Below are positions 60,499-61,956 of a DNA stretch of 64,000 nucleotides, in pieces. The stretch is from Triplophysa rosa. Its lineage: Eukaryota; Chordata; Actinopteri; Cypriniformes; Nemacheilidae. The translations under genes were made by a program, and so were the position numbers. Under the pieces are notes generated by a model. That model saw only the letters and a list, made by a program, of their open reading frames with translations, was not told the DNA's origin and searched no databases. The stretch spans positions 2,230,702-2,294,701 of the forward strand of contig NC_079908.1 of assembly GCF_024868665.1 (NCBI RefSeq), given 5' to 3'. Positions within the stretch are counted from its first letter, which is position 1, and each line of letters starts with the position of its first letter.

Positions 60499-61153
60499 CA
60501 AGATGCTGGACATACAAAATAACCCAAATGTAGCGAAAGCAACAGAGGCTCTCACCAAATTTAATCTCAATGAAGTTTTTGCTTTATTTTAAGGTCAATG
60601 CTTTATACTTGCATGATTTTAAAGGTTTATCTCATGTAACTGTAACTTTGAATACCAAAGTGTTGTAAAACAATGGCCTTTCTGTTTCTGTCTGATGGTG
60701 GACACTTACTGTAGTGCTGACCGATGGTCCTCTACCTCGTGGCCGTCTGGAGCCAAAGGATTTGAGTATACTTCAGCTTAAAGAGACAAAATAACAACAC
60801 ATCTAAGACATAATCGTGCAGTTTACTAATAATCGTCGGCGCAACAAACTCGTAAGGCACTTCTCTATCCGCAATAAGTCAATAACGTTACATGTGTTTA
60901 CATCTGCACCAAGAAATGTCTGATAGTTAGAATATGTTATTATATGTGTAGTTCTTATATTAATATGTTATGTACATAAATATGGTTCTGCTTTTGGTGA
61001 CTGAGGTAAAGAAACAATAGTATACGAACACGACACGCATGTTTGTGAAGGATTGACAAAACACTGTTGATCGCAATAAGATACTGCGTAATTCAGAGAC
61101 AAGATAAATGCTTAAGAGAATATGACTTAATACTTACATTCGCGTTCAGGCAT
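817..61153 (-). CDS. ik: ik / RED spliceosome factor, 18 of about 19 coding exons (3' end outside window)
   Basis: IK (RED) is a nuclear protein of the spliceosomal B complex that acts with SMU1 and has also been linked to spindle checkpoint function (family knowledge). I joined 18 exons on the minus strand: 61153-61138, 60776-60710, 56737-56645, 56512-56453, 23524-23357, 22072-21958, 21882-21812, 21742-21696, 7730-7567, 3149-3041, 2952-2913, 2835-2652, 2548-2530, 2444-2366, 1508-1428, 1237-1180, 1095-1007, 925-817. They sum to 1569 nt, exactly 523 codons, with every phase matching. Start MPERE and blocks such as [54 protein letters not shown] and [19 protein letters not shown] follow the known vertebrate order (RED_N, R/E/D-rich stretch, RED_C). 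The last exon (expected IIEKRKK... to stop) is not in the window. All introns are GT-AG except one AT-AC. Introns 4 and 8 account for 47 of the 60 kb. Confidence 0.97.
1007..1095 (-). CDS. ik: ik exon 17
   Basis: Residues 458-487: [20 protein letters not shown] then [10 protein letters not shown]. Acceptor AG at 1097-1096, donor GTAACA from 1006. Confidence 0.97.
1180..1237 (-). CDS. ik: ik exon 16
   Basis: Residues 438-457: [19 protein letters not shown], an acidic and highly conserved block of RED_C. Acceptor AG at 1239-1238, donor GTGAGT from 1179. Confidence 0.97.
1428..1508 (-). CDS. ik: ik exon 15
   Basis: Residues 411-438: [20 protein letters not shown] then AECYPAT. Entered through the AC acceptor of the minor-class intron. 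Donor GTGAGT from 1427. Confidence 0.93.
1509..2365 (-). other. ik: ik intron 14, U12-type AT-AC intron
   Basis: Seen directly: the donor reads ATATCCTTT (2365-2357), identical to the U12 AT-AC consensus. A branch-like CTCTTTAAC lies at 1527-1519, 7 of 9 matches to TTCCTTAAC. The intron ends AC at 1510-1509, about ten bases downstream of the branch A. Only this splice gives the reading [21 protein letters not shown] foldback MITE (1899-2121) lies inside the intron. Confidence 0.88.
1899..2121. repeat. foldback MITE inside the U12 intron
   Basis: Left arm 1899-1993 and right arm about 2035-2121 are imperfect inverted copies (GGAACCACTTTTAGTGCTAT in one, its reverse complement in the other) around a short loop. 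The arms carry the TATATAG/GGTTCT motifs of a common fish MITE. It could fold into a stem of about 85 bp in the ik transcript. Confidence 0.8.
2366..2444 (-). CDS. ik: ik exon 14
   Basis: Residues 385-411: [20 protein letters not shown] then QWQGQE plus two bases. Acceptor AG at 2446-2445. It has no GT donor: the exon runs directly into ATATCCTTT at 2365-2357, a U12-type AT-AC donor. Confidence 0.92.
2530..2548 (-). CDS. ik: ik exon 13 (19-nt microexon)
   Basis: Only 19 nt, coding AIDIDK plus one base, equivalent to the MDVDK stretch of mammalian IK. Acceptor AG at 2550-2549, donor GTATGA from 2529. Supported by exact phase on both sides. Confidence 0.9.
2652..2835 (-). CDS. ik: ik exon 12, R/E/D-rich repeat exon
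   Basis: Residues 317-378: [16 protein letters not shown], then about 30 residues of alternating Arg with Glu or Asp, the low-complexity stretch that names the RED protein, then [14 protein letters not shown]. The purine-rich repeat opens long ORFs in other frames and strands; those are shadows. Acceptor AG at 2837-2836, donor GTCAGA from 2651. The stretch looks shorter than in mammalian IK, as recalled. Confidence 0.96.
2913..2952 (-). CDS. ik: ik exon 11
   Basis: Residues 304-317 ([14 protein letters not shown]), 40 nt. Acceptor AG at 2954-2953, donor GTGAGT from 2912. Short but required for the frame to join exons 10 and 12. Confidence 0.92.
3041..3149 (-). CDS. ik: ik exon 10
   Basis: Residues 268-304: [20 protein letters not shown] and [16 protein letters not shown]. 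Acceptor AG at 3151-3150, donor GTAGCT from 3040. The lysine-rich end is a plausible nuclear localisation signal. Confidence 0.97.
3750..5506. mobile_element. hAT-type element nested in 3628-7181
   Basis: Terminal inverted repeats CAGAGGTGGAC / GTCCACCTCTG and a perfect 8-bp TSD CCAATAAC (3742-3749, 5507-5514). Subterminal GTACTT/AAGTAC repeats are typical of a non-autonomous fish hAT family. Contains a small hairpin insertion at 5137-5248. Confidence 0.85.
5137..5248. repeat. small hairpin MITE
   Basis: Near-perfect inverted repeat: TTAAAGGAGT ... ACTCCTTTAA with an inner stem of CCCCCATTGACTTTCCATAG and its complement. The TTAA ends suggest a piggyBac-type MITE. Confidence 0.75.
6651..6908. 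other. GC-rich island inside the hAT element
   Basis: An abrupt CpG- and GC-rich patch (runs such as GGGCCGGGGG, GGGGGCCCGGGGG, GGGCGCGCGCCCGG) in otherwise AT-rich sequence. It is open in one minus-strand frame, but GC-rich DNA has few stops and I recognise no domain. It may be the element's own promoter or a captured host fragment. Confidence 0.4.
7266..7442 (-). repeat. tRNA-derived SINE
   Basis: Minus strand from 7442: a tRNA-like head with A box TGGCCTAATGG (7433-7423) and B box GGTTCGATCC (7389-7380), then a body containing TGCCCTTGAGCAAG, common in teleost SINEs. The head does not fold as a functional tRNA with an acceptor stem. Confidence 0.7.
7567..7730 (-). CDS. ik: ik exon 9
   Basis: Residues 213-267: [39 protein letters not shown], then [13 protein letters not shown]. 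Acceptor AG at 7732-7731, donor GTAGAG from 7566. Confidence 0.97.
8100..8878. mobile_element. hAT-type non-autonomous element, copy 1
   Basis: Ends TAGGGCTGTGCAAAAAT and GCCAATACACAGCCCTA with subterminal ATCGATA repeats. Target duplication ATATGTAC / ATATGTTC (8092-8099, 8879-8886), 7 of 8 matching. A second copy lies at 58800-60161. No transposase. Confidence 0.82.
8887..10442. other. intron 8 sequence, no gene seen
   Basis: AT-rich, with scattered short repeat remnants (for example the TACACTGTAAAAAGTGAA block near 10323). I see no coding potential or RNA gene here. Confidence 0.5.
10718..11336 (+). mobile_element. Tc1/mariner element, 3' half
   Basis: The 5' part is missing: the sequence begins inside the transposase directly against the left arm of the 10443-15330 repeat. 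The 3' end keeps a Tc1 terminal repeat (reverse complement TACAGGTGCTGGTCATA, with TTAGAATATCATCAAAAAG) ending at a TA. A related terminus occurs near 61573. Confidence 0.8.
10721..11047 (+). pseudogene. Tc1-like transposase, C-terminal fragment
   Basis: An open frame encoding about 108 residues that begins in the catalytic core: [15 protein letters not shown] carries the second catalytic Asp of the DDE triad, and [12 protein letters not shown] carries the third (Glu). It ends naturally at TGA 11045-11047. The N-terminal HTH DNA-binding domains and the first Asp are absent, so it is a 5'-truncated pseudogene; there is no ATG upstream in frame with the core. Confidence 0.85.
11337..11620. repeat. 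interspersed fish repeat next to the Tc1 terminus
   Basis: Begins with TATATAGCGCTTTTCTGGG and ends with the block related to 430-480 (GAGTCAGGACCTC). It is a recurring fish sequence that I cannot assign to a class. Confidence 0.5.
12060..12546. repeat. non-autonomous DNA transposon insertion within the hAT
   Basis: AGTTACTAGTTACT-rich sequence ending AGTAACTTACCCAACACTG at 12546, a common fish element whose end reads CAGTGTTGGG in reverse. The left boundary is approximate. Confidence 0.55.
13149..13310 (+). pseudogene. hAT transposase dimerisation domain remnant
   Basis: The + frame reads [20 protein letters not shown] then [12 protein letters not shown], the hAT C-terminal dimerisation signature of ZBED/Buster-like transposases. 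It then loses the family pattern (a CTRL-type L-R continuation is missing). There is no start codon and no catalytic core nearby, so it is a relic. Confidence 0.75.
13849..14480. repeat. unclassified repeat with internal approximately 60-80 bp periodicity
   Basis: Contains GGGGTCCACAGAATGTGTCT, a common fish repeat phrase. At about 14140-14400 there are degenerate tandem segments built around ACA(A/G)GCC(A/C)ATACACA and TTTTCTA(C/A)A(T/A)GCGA. Short ORFs here are chance. Confidence 0.5.
14850..15064. repeat. GGTACC-rich interspersed repeat
   Basis: Multiple GTAC-centred motifs (GGTACTACTG, AGGTACCTTAATG, TTTGGTACCATTC) characteristic of a fish MITE family. The boundaries are uncertain. Confidence 0.4.
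15331..17608. other. intron 8 repeat-rich stretch, no gene
   Basis: At 16494-16645 it is an inverted, diverged copy of about 30640-30800 (ACAACCGTTCACGTG shared). CAGGGCTAGTCAACTCGCGG at about 16192 looks like a hAT end, but I found no partner or TSD. An open stretch at 15742-15981 has no recognisable domain. Confidence 0.45.
17609..17780 (-). repeat. terminal fragment of a hAT-like element
   Basis: Minus strand starts CAGGGTTCGTACGGTCATG and continues with CCTGGAAAAGTTATGAAA, a widespread fish element end. The opposite end was not found. Confidence 0.5.
19019..21216. mobile_element. hAT-type element, level 2
   Basis: Ends TAGGGATGTAATGATTC and GAATCGTTACATCCCTA, with a perfect 8-bp TSD GCGATAGA (19011-19018, 21217-21224). 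Inserted in level 1, subterminal AATCG-rich. Confidence 0.9.
19209..20971. mobile_element. hAT-type element, level 3
   Basis: Ends CAGAGATGGAAACTCGAGTC and (reversed) CAGACATGTTCACAAGTCTC, with a perfect 8-bp TSD ACAGACAG (19201-19208, 20972-20979). Subterminal GACTTGAGACTTGACTTGGA repeats. It contains the start of yet another family at about 19634 (CAGTATTAATTTCGTTGACG) whose far end I could not place. Confidence 0.88.
21696..21742 (-). CDS. ik: ik exon 8
   Basis: Residues 197-213: [16 protein letters not shown], nearly invariant in vertebrate IK. Acceptor AG at 21744-21743, donor GTGAGTT from 21695. It is followed by the 14-kb intron 8. Confidence 0.96.
21812..21882 (-). CDS. ik: ik exon 7
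   Basis: Residues 174-197: [14 protein letters not shown] and [10 protein letters not shown], a charged segment. Acceptor AG at 21884-21883, donor GTATGTTC from 21811. Confidence 0.95.
21958..22072 (-). CDS. ik: ik exon 6
   Basis: Residues 135-173: [20 protein letters not shown] and [18 protein letters not shown]. Acceptor AG at 22074-22073, donor GTACGAC from 21957. Ends on a codon boundary. Confidence 0.97.
22073..23356. other. ik intron 5, no other feature
   Basis: AT-rich sequence with no recognisable repeat ends, gene or RNA. Confidence 0.6.
23357..23524 (-). CDS. ik: ik exon 5
   Basis: Residues 79-135: [20 protein letters not shown] then the [19 protein letters not shown] block of RED_N. 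Acceptor AG at 23526-23525, donor GTGAGT from 23356. This is one of the longest and most conserved exons. Confidence 0.97.
23525..25573. other. start of ik intron 4, degenerate repeats
   Basis: AT-rich. At about 24294-25010 it has GTCACGGTACCATAA...CTACGATACTACCG, which looks like the two ends of a DNA element without a verified TSD. No coding signal. Confidence 0.4.
25904..26772. mobile_element. DNA element with CAGTRTTGCCAGAT termini (copy 1)
   Basis: Inverted ends CAGTGTTGCCAGATTGGGCGG-like and, reversed, CAGTATTGCCAGATAGAG. A TSD is not convincing (GTTGCGTT vs GTCGCCGA). The second copy is at 32497-33365 in unit 2. Confidence 0.5.
28312..30243. mobile_element. hAT-type element in tandem unit 1
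   Basis: Ends TAGGGCTGCAGCTATCGATT and AATCGTTTCAGCCCTA, with a perfect TSD GCCTGATC (28304-28311, 30244-30251). Contains a nested element (29000-29978). Partial relatives lie at 44012-44256 (inverted) and 52490-53126. Confidence 0.9.
29000..29978. mobile_element. DNA element with TTATAGGGCTGTGACGGT inverted ends, unit 1
   Basis: TIRs TTATAGGGCTGTGACGGT / ACCGTCACAGCCCTATAA with subterminal CCACCGCGGTGG palindromes. TAAGCTAT occurs at both borders. Inserted in the hAT at 28312-30243. Copy at 35658-36636. Confidence 0.75.
31171..31490 (+). mobile_element. solo LTR, unit 1
   Basis: 320 bp beginning TGTCACGCCC and ending ACCGTGACA, with TATATAG in the middle and ATTAAATA near the 3' part. Flanks CATGC / CATGT fit a 5-bp TSD with one mismatch. 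No internal region, so it is a recombined LTR. A second copy lies in unit 2. Confidence 0.7.
34969..36911. mobile_element. hAT-type element in tandem unit 2
   Basis: Copy of 28312-30243. The right TSD GCCTGATC is intact (36912-36919), but the left reads GCCTGTATC and the terminus TAGGGG instead of TAGGG: two single-base insertions relative to unit 1. Confidence 0.85.
35658..36636. mobile_element. nested CCACCGCGGTGG element, unit 2
   Basis: Second copy of 29000-29978 with the same TIRs and sparse substitutions. Confidence 0.72.
37839..38158 (+). mobile_element. solo LTR, unit 2
   Basis: Second copy of the 31171-31490 LTR, 320 bp, differing for instance in ATAGCCATGGTG versus ATAGCCCTTGTG. 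Confidence 0.7.
38753..39790 (+). repeat. GC-rich dispersed repeat with TATA box and stem-loop
   Basis: A GC-rich block unlike the AT-rich surroundings. It has GGATATCCGGGTATAAAAGG (TATA box near 38890), a GGTTACAAACGTAACC palindrome at about 39019-39034, and a strong stem-loop CTGTCGGT...ACCGACAG at 39048-39081. The 30-base segment around GACGTTGTGTCGAACCGACA occurs at both about 38767 and 39060. It resembles the promoter end of an abundant cyprinid retroelement or snRNA-like repeat. I see no ORF with a domain, so the class is open. Confidence 0.55.
38888..38897 (+). promoter_or_regulatory. TATA box of the GC-rich repeat
   Basis: GTATAAAAGG preceded by GC-rich sequence and followed about 30 bp later by TCATTCATTCACCTTAG, a layout expected for a Pol II start within a repeat. 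Inference from spacing only. Confidence 0.45.
40708..42411. mobile_element. hAT-type element
   Basis: TIRs CAGGGCCGGATTA / TTAATCCGGGCCTG and a perfect 8-bp TSD CCTGTGCT (40700-40707, 42412-42419). Holds a small hairpin insertion (40743-40939). No transposase ORF survives. Confidence 0.9.
40743..40939. repeat. hairpin MITE inside the hAT
   Basis: The left arm GTGTTGTGCC...AGATTATGCACC is repeated inverted on the right as GGTGCATAATCT...GGCACAACAC. The centre is CCTAATCCTAACCCC-rich, reminiscent of telomere repeats but degenerate. Confidence 0.75.
42732..44010. other. intron 4 sequence, no gene
   Basis: AT-rich, no recognisable element ends or coding signal. Runs into a single N at 44011. 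Confidence 0.5.
44011..44011. other. ambiguous base N
   Basis: The only non-ACGT character in the window, located where a hAT fragment starts abruptly. Confidence 0.95.
44012..44256 (-). mobile_element. truncated inverted copy of the 28312-30243 hAT end
   Basis: Read on the minus strand from 44256: TAGGGCTGCAGCTATCGATT, then the same GTATTCGGATAATAAGTACG sequence as at 28376. It stops matching exactly at the N (44011). Confidence 0.75.
44257..46297. other. intron 4 repeat remnants
   Basis: Contains CAGTGGTGTAAAGTATTGGA (45106), the start of a DNA element related to the AAGTAC family at 3750. A block at about 45770-45940 is a diverged relative of 20270-20430 (TTTCATTGGTTGAATGTACT shared). 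A large hairpin lies at 45939-46067. 46190-46260 is a diverged relative of 25640-25690. No gene. Confidence 0.5.
45939..46067. repeat. near-perfect 60-bp hairpin
   Basis: The arms 45939-45999 and 46006-46067 are inverted copies (for example AACTTCTGTTAATAAACTG and its complement) with one extra base and a loop of about 6 nt. It is very AT-rich. Confidence 0.88.
46391..46772 (+). repeat. 5' LTR of the Gypsy element
   Basis: TGTGGTAAGG...TCTTGTTACA. Contains AATAAA at 46700-46705, the expected polyadenylation signal, and TTAAAAG near 46521 as a possible TATA variant. Four differences from the 3' LTR: T/C, A/G, G/T, C/T. Confidence 0.96.
46774..46791 (+). promoter_or_regulatory. primer-binding site
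   Basis: TGGTGCCGAAACCCGGGA begins one base after the 5' LTR, as expected for pairing with a tRNA 3' CCA end. I do not assign the tRNA. Its last base is the first base of an ATG (46791). Confidence 0.85.
46847..48055 (+). CDS. gag: Gypsy gag (frame interrupted at both ends)
   Basis: Structural capsid-type protein for particle assembly and RNA packaging. The frame is open from just after a TAG at 46802 to 48055. The listed start is a GTG and not a real start codon. The only upstream ATG (46791, right at the PBS) is in another frame and reaches TGA at 46848-46850, so one base is missing between them, or the element shifts frame. Residues of the capsid region ([23 protein letters not shown]) are followed by a CCHC zinc knuckle ([14 protein letters not shown]) at 47789-47830. 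The coding sense really ends at the G7 run (47924-47930), after VSIGG. Downstream of it this frame is noise, and protease continues in the -1 frame. Confidence 0.85.
   Translation: MISSLAVLHQEQHRALLQLREDQDVRFQAVLLAQQEDRESFRSWVHREVRTGPRADLVLQKMGPQDDPEAFLGLFERVAVARGWPEDQWALHLIPLLSGEAQVAAQQLPPENLLVYAELKKAILQRVGRSPEEYRQRFRSLGLAETGRPYLLAQQLRDSCRKWLMAGDSDVAGIVDKVVLEQFTTCLPRRTAAWVQCHRPTSLDSAIQLAEDHLVACPGIGEILPAVSLPTPATRPIPAPRTRPPIPLRGGPRGRGSYATGPTDGGGTLAGRSAALETGSHPYTMPYNPPASSSPRQLASPLPAIGVAGRPGPACWRCGDPDHFIDRCPVMDVGTMIRVPDEPRAAPGPAGLYQIPVSIGGVHTRLWWIQVVTRPPFTKAWFVSGQGVKAARLRCGVFTGMS
47929..51162 (+). CDS. pol: Gypsy pol: protease, integrase, reverse transcriptase, RNase H
   Basis: The open frame begins at 47788, but its first 46 codons overlap gag out of frame and are not meaningful. 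Real homology starts at GGT 47929. Numbering from 47788: retropepsin with DSG at 55-57; integrase zinc site H256, H263, C293, C296; integrase catalytic D325, D384, E420 (exactly 35 residues between the last two); a GPF-type chromatin/GPY region (KWQGPFEV, about 556-563); then RT with D762 and YLDD at 823-826; RNase H with D974, E1013/E1015, D1040. All key residues are present and no internal stop occurs. Integrase before RT is the reverse of typical Gypsy order. An 11-G run (51052-51062) lies after RNase H, so its length is harmless to known domains. Confidence 0.93.
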   Translation, partial: GTYQALVDSGCNQTSIHQSLVRLGAGGKSREVKVRCVHGDVVKYPLLNLPIKFRGEKHSVEVAVNPHLRHPLILGTNWPLFPKLLRLLCVDASWRTKHGRGGGVHVGSVVPGPSEPDSGEAREIERVVLSDRDDFPLEQAQDATLKRAFEQVASIDGQPVQPTRALSYPYFAIRRNRLYRVTQDTQTKEDITQLLIPKSRREMLFQAAHSNPMAGHLGQGNTLSRLMARFFWPGIHDNVRRWCASCRECQLVNPPVTPKAPLRPLPLMQVPFERIGMDLIGPLERSARGYRFALVLVDYATRYPEAVPLRSISAKSVADALFRIISRVGIPREVLTDQGTAFMSRTLRELYELLGIKSIRTSVFHPQTDGLVERFNRTLKTMIRKFVHEDARNWDKWLEPLLFAVREVPQASTGFSPFELLYGRQPRGVLDVLKENWEDGPSASKNEIQYVLDLRAKLRTLGRLSMENLLQAQDKQSRLYNRGSNLRKFTPGEKVLVLLPTSSSKLLAKWQGPFEVTRQVGDLDYEVIRTDRGGARQIYHLNLLKKWSEEEAVMLATVVSAEEDLGPEANVKPHSIALAPGGDHLSPSQLTDLARLQAEFADVFSPLPGRTNLIRHHVETEPGVVVRSRAYRLPEHRKKVVQAELEAMLDLGVIEESNSDWASPIVLVPKTDGSVRFCVDYRKVNSVSKFDAYPMPRVDELLDRLGSAHFYSTLDLTKGYWQIPLTPVSKEKTAFTTPFGLHQFVTLPFGLFGAPATFQRLMDRVLRPHATYAAAYLDDIIIHSNDWQRHMEHLRAVLRSLREAGLTANPKKCAIGRVEVKYLGFHLGHGQVRPQIDKTAAIAACPRPKTKKEVRQFLGLAGYYRRFVPKYSELTNPLTDLTKKEVPDTVQWTEQCQQAFTKLKAALCGGPLLHSPNFSLPFILQTDASDRGLGAVLSQLVEGEERPVLYLSRKLSKREARYSTIEKECLAIRWAVLTLRYYLLGREFTLCSDHAPLQWLHRMKDTNARITRWYLALQPFKFKVVHRPGAQMAVADFLSRQGGGGGLQAGWLPGLSRAVGVCGKVGVVQRSLQRERE
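51098..51109 (+). promoter_or_regulatory. probable polypurine tract
   Basis: GGGCGGTGGGGG, two bases before the 3' LTR, in the position expected for plus-strand priming. It is not pure purine. The longer G11 run at 51052 is an alternative but lies 50 bp upstream. Confidence 0.55.
51112..51493 (+). repeat. 3' LTR of the Gypsy element
   Basis: 382 bp, TGTGGCAAGG...TCTTGTTACA, followed by the TSD copy ATGGT. AATAAA at 51421-51426. Confidence 0.96.
51815..52057 (-). pseudogene. BED-type zinc finger remnant of a hAT transposase
   Basis: The minus frame encodes about 80 residues: [19 protein letters not shown], then [20 protein letters not shown] and GHFEETYP. The CX2C...H pattern with NLKRHYE is the N-terminal BED finger found in ZBED and GTF2IRD2-like hAT transposases. 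The catalytic core and dimerisation domain are gone and there is no sign of a host exon, so it is a relic of the interrupted hAT element. Confidence 0.75.
52490..53126 (+). mobile_element. right-hand fragment of the 28312-30243 hAT family
   Basis: Matches unit 1 from TTTTGGCAGGTTGTC (28665) to AATCGTTTCAGCCCTA, lacking the nested CCACCGCGGTGG element. Here the family is empty at that site, which shows the pre-insertion sequence. Confidence 0.75.
53280..53808. repeat. 85-bp minisatellite, about 6.3 units
   Basis: Unit 85 bp, starting GCCCGAGCCGCGCGCATCAC and ending CTGGCACGAGGAAAA, repeated six times with 5-12% variation, plus a partial seventh. One unit lacks about 9 bp (AAATCCCGC-type segment). 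Two sub-types alternate (CGCGCATCACAAGGTCTCT and CACCCATCACAAGGTCTGT). A + strand ORF at 53376-53657 is produced by the repeat and not a gene. Confidence 0.92.
53888..56224. mobile_element. hAT-type element containing another hAT
   Basis: Ends CGGAGGTGGGTAAACT and AGTTTGCCCACCTCTG, with TSD GTCTAGGG / GTCTAGAG (53880-53887, 56225-56232; 7 of 8). Subterminal GGGCCGCA/GGGCCGGA motifs. Interrupted by 54622-55892. Confidence 0.83.
54622..55892. mobile_element. hAT-type element nested in 53888-56224
   Basis: Begins TAGGGATGGGGATTCGACTC and ends CCGAACACCCCTA, with a perfect 8-bp TSD GCTCAGGG (54614-54621, 55893-55900). GTCGACTCC repeats near both ends. Confidence 0.88.
56453..56512 (-). CDS. ik: ik exon 4
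   Basis: Residues 59-79 ([19 protein letters not shown]), a basic stretch that likely contributes to nuclear targeting (inference). Acceptor AG at 56514-56513, donor GTGAGT from 56452. It is followed by the 32.9-kb intron 4. Confidence 0.96.
56645..56737 (-). CDS. ik: ik exon 3
   Basis: Residues 28-59, with [17 protein letters not shown] and [11 protein letters not shown], the opening of the RED_N domain. Acceptor AG at 56739-56738, donor GTATGT from 56644. Confidence 0.96.
57172..58123. mobile_element. DNA element with GGCCTCATTC termini
   Basis: Inverted ends GGCCTCATTCATGAAAC and (reversed) GGCCTCATTCGTGAAACG with TTCGTAAA subterminal repeats, a common fish family. TSD not resolved. Lies in ik intron 2. 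Confidence 0.7.
58168..58606. mobile_element. MITE with TATGTGACCCTGG inverted ends
   Basis: TIRs TATGTGACCCTGGACAACAA / reversed end TATGTGACCCTGGATCAC, followed by AAACCAGTCTTA on both sides. A very abundant zebrafish-type MITE. No ORF. Confidence 0.8.
58800..60161. mobile_element. hAT-type non-autonomous element, copy 2, with internal insertion
   Basis: Same family as 8100-8878, with a perfect 8-bp TSD CCCTCAAG (58792-58799, 60162-60169). Compared with copy 1 it carries a foreign block at about 59330-59997. Confidence 0.9.
59330..59997 (+). repeat. retroelement-like insertion with GT-rich centre
   Basis: Absent from copy 1. Ends AAAAAGCGCTATATAAATGAAG followed by TTGAGTTGAG, a 3' tail common to fish non-LTR/SINE-type repeats. 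A degenerate GTGTGTGCGTGCGCG tract (59710-59850) creates Cys/Val-rich chance ORFs. Confidence 0.55.
60447..60498. repeat. (GT)n microsatellite
   Basis: About 25 uninterrupted GT units in ik intron 2. Confidence 0.97.
60710..60776 (-). CDS. ik: ik exon 2
   Basis: Acceptor AG at 60778-60777, donor GTAAGTG from 60709. Encodes residues 6-28, including [14 protein letters not shown], the conserved IK N-terminal block. A second AG six bases downstream would shift the frame and destroy the match, which fixes the acceptor. Confidence 0.93.
61138..61153 (-). CDS. ik: ik exon 1 (start codon)
   Basis: ATG at 61153-61151 followed by codons for PERE and one extra base. The donor GTAAGTA starts at 61137. 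Chosen because MPER is the conserved IK amino terminus and the phase-1 end joins exon 2 to give [17 protein letters not shown]. Confidence 0.93.
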
Positions 61154-61330
61154 GATGAAATAAAAATAGTCTTTCGTAAACAAAACCTTGAGCCTACGCA
61201 GAAAATGCGTCCGCTGGGACTTCTTCAGATATCTTTTTGGCGTTTGGCAGGACCGCTTTAGGTGCATTACCGCCGCCGACTGGACTGGAGTGTGAAACGT
61301 CAACGGAAAGAGAAGAAATCAAAAGACAAC
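61154..61330 (-). promoter_or_regulatory. ik: ik 5' UTR and proximal promoter region
   Basis: About 180 bp upstream of the ik start codon, with CpG-containing patches (for example GCGGCGGTAAT around 61268-61278) and no TATA box. It is bounded upstream by transposon sequence. The transcription start cannot be fixed from sequence. In other vertebrates IK shares a divergent promoter region with NDUFA2 (known); no ndufa2 exon is recognisable up to 64000. Confidence 0.35.
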
Positions 61331-61481
61331 TTCGAAAGTTTCGAAACAGGGATTAGATTAAGACAGAACTAGGCTTTAGTTAAATAAGGACATTTGAGTA
61401 GTTTTTATAAACATGCCCTACAAATTTTTTTTGAATATGCATTTTGAGACAAACCACCGGTTAGGTCCGATTTCACCGCCT

Positions 61482-61572
61482 TAAAGTGATACTTCACCCA
61501 AAAATGAAAATTCTGTCATCATTTACTCACCTTCCAGTTGTTCCAAATGAGAAAGATATTTGGAATAATGCT
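61482..61572. repeat. fragment of the TTAA MITE family
   Basis: TTAAAGTGATACTTCACCCA followed by AAAATTCTGTCATCATTTAC, the left end of the family seen at 58742; cut by the Tc1-type terminus at about 61573. Confidence 0.65.
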
Positions 61573-61810
61573 TACAGTTACATCTCAAAAAATTAGAATA
61601 TCATGAAAAGGTCAATATTTTTTTGTCATGAAACCCATATAGATTCATTACACATAGAGTGAAATATTCCAAGCCTTTATTTCTTGACATTTTGATGATT
61701 ATGGCTTACAGATAATGAGAACCCAAAATTCAGTGTCTCGGAAAATTAGAATATTACATAAGATCAATAAAAAAAGGATATTTCTTGAATGAAAAAAAAT
61801 CATGCAAAAC
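61573..61810. mobile_element. Tc1-type terminal fragment
   Basis: TACAGTTACATCTCAAAAAA then TTAGAATATCATGAAAAGGT resembles the terminal repeat of the Tc1 element ending at 11336. No transposase sequence follows. Confidence 0.6.
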
Positions 61811-61956
61811 ATGAATTATGATTGGGTCCGTGTACCGGTCCGTGTATCTTTTGGCCATTTGTTTTTCAGTTTGAACTTGAACAAACGGGAGTGAGAAAAC
61901 GGGGCCATTTTCGTTTTTCGTTCATCAAAAAAACGGAAAAACGAGAATTCGGCTTT

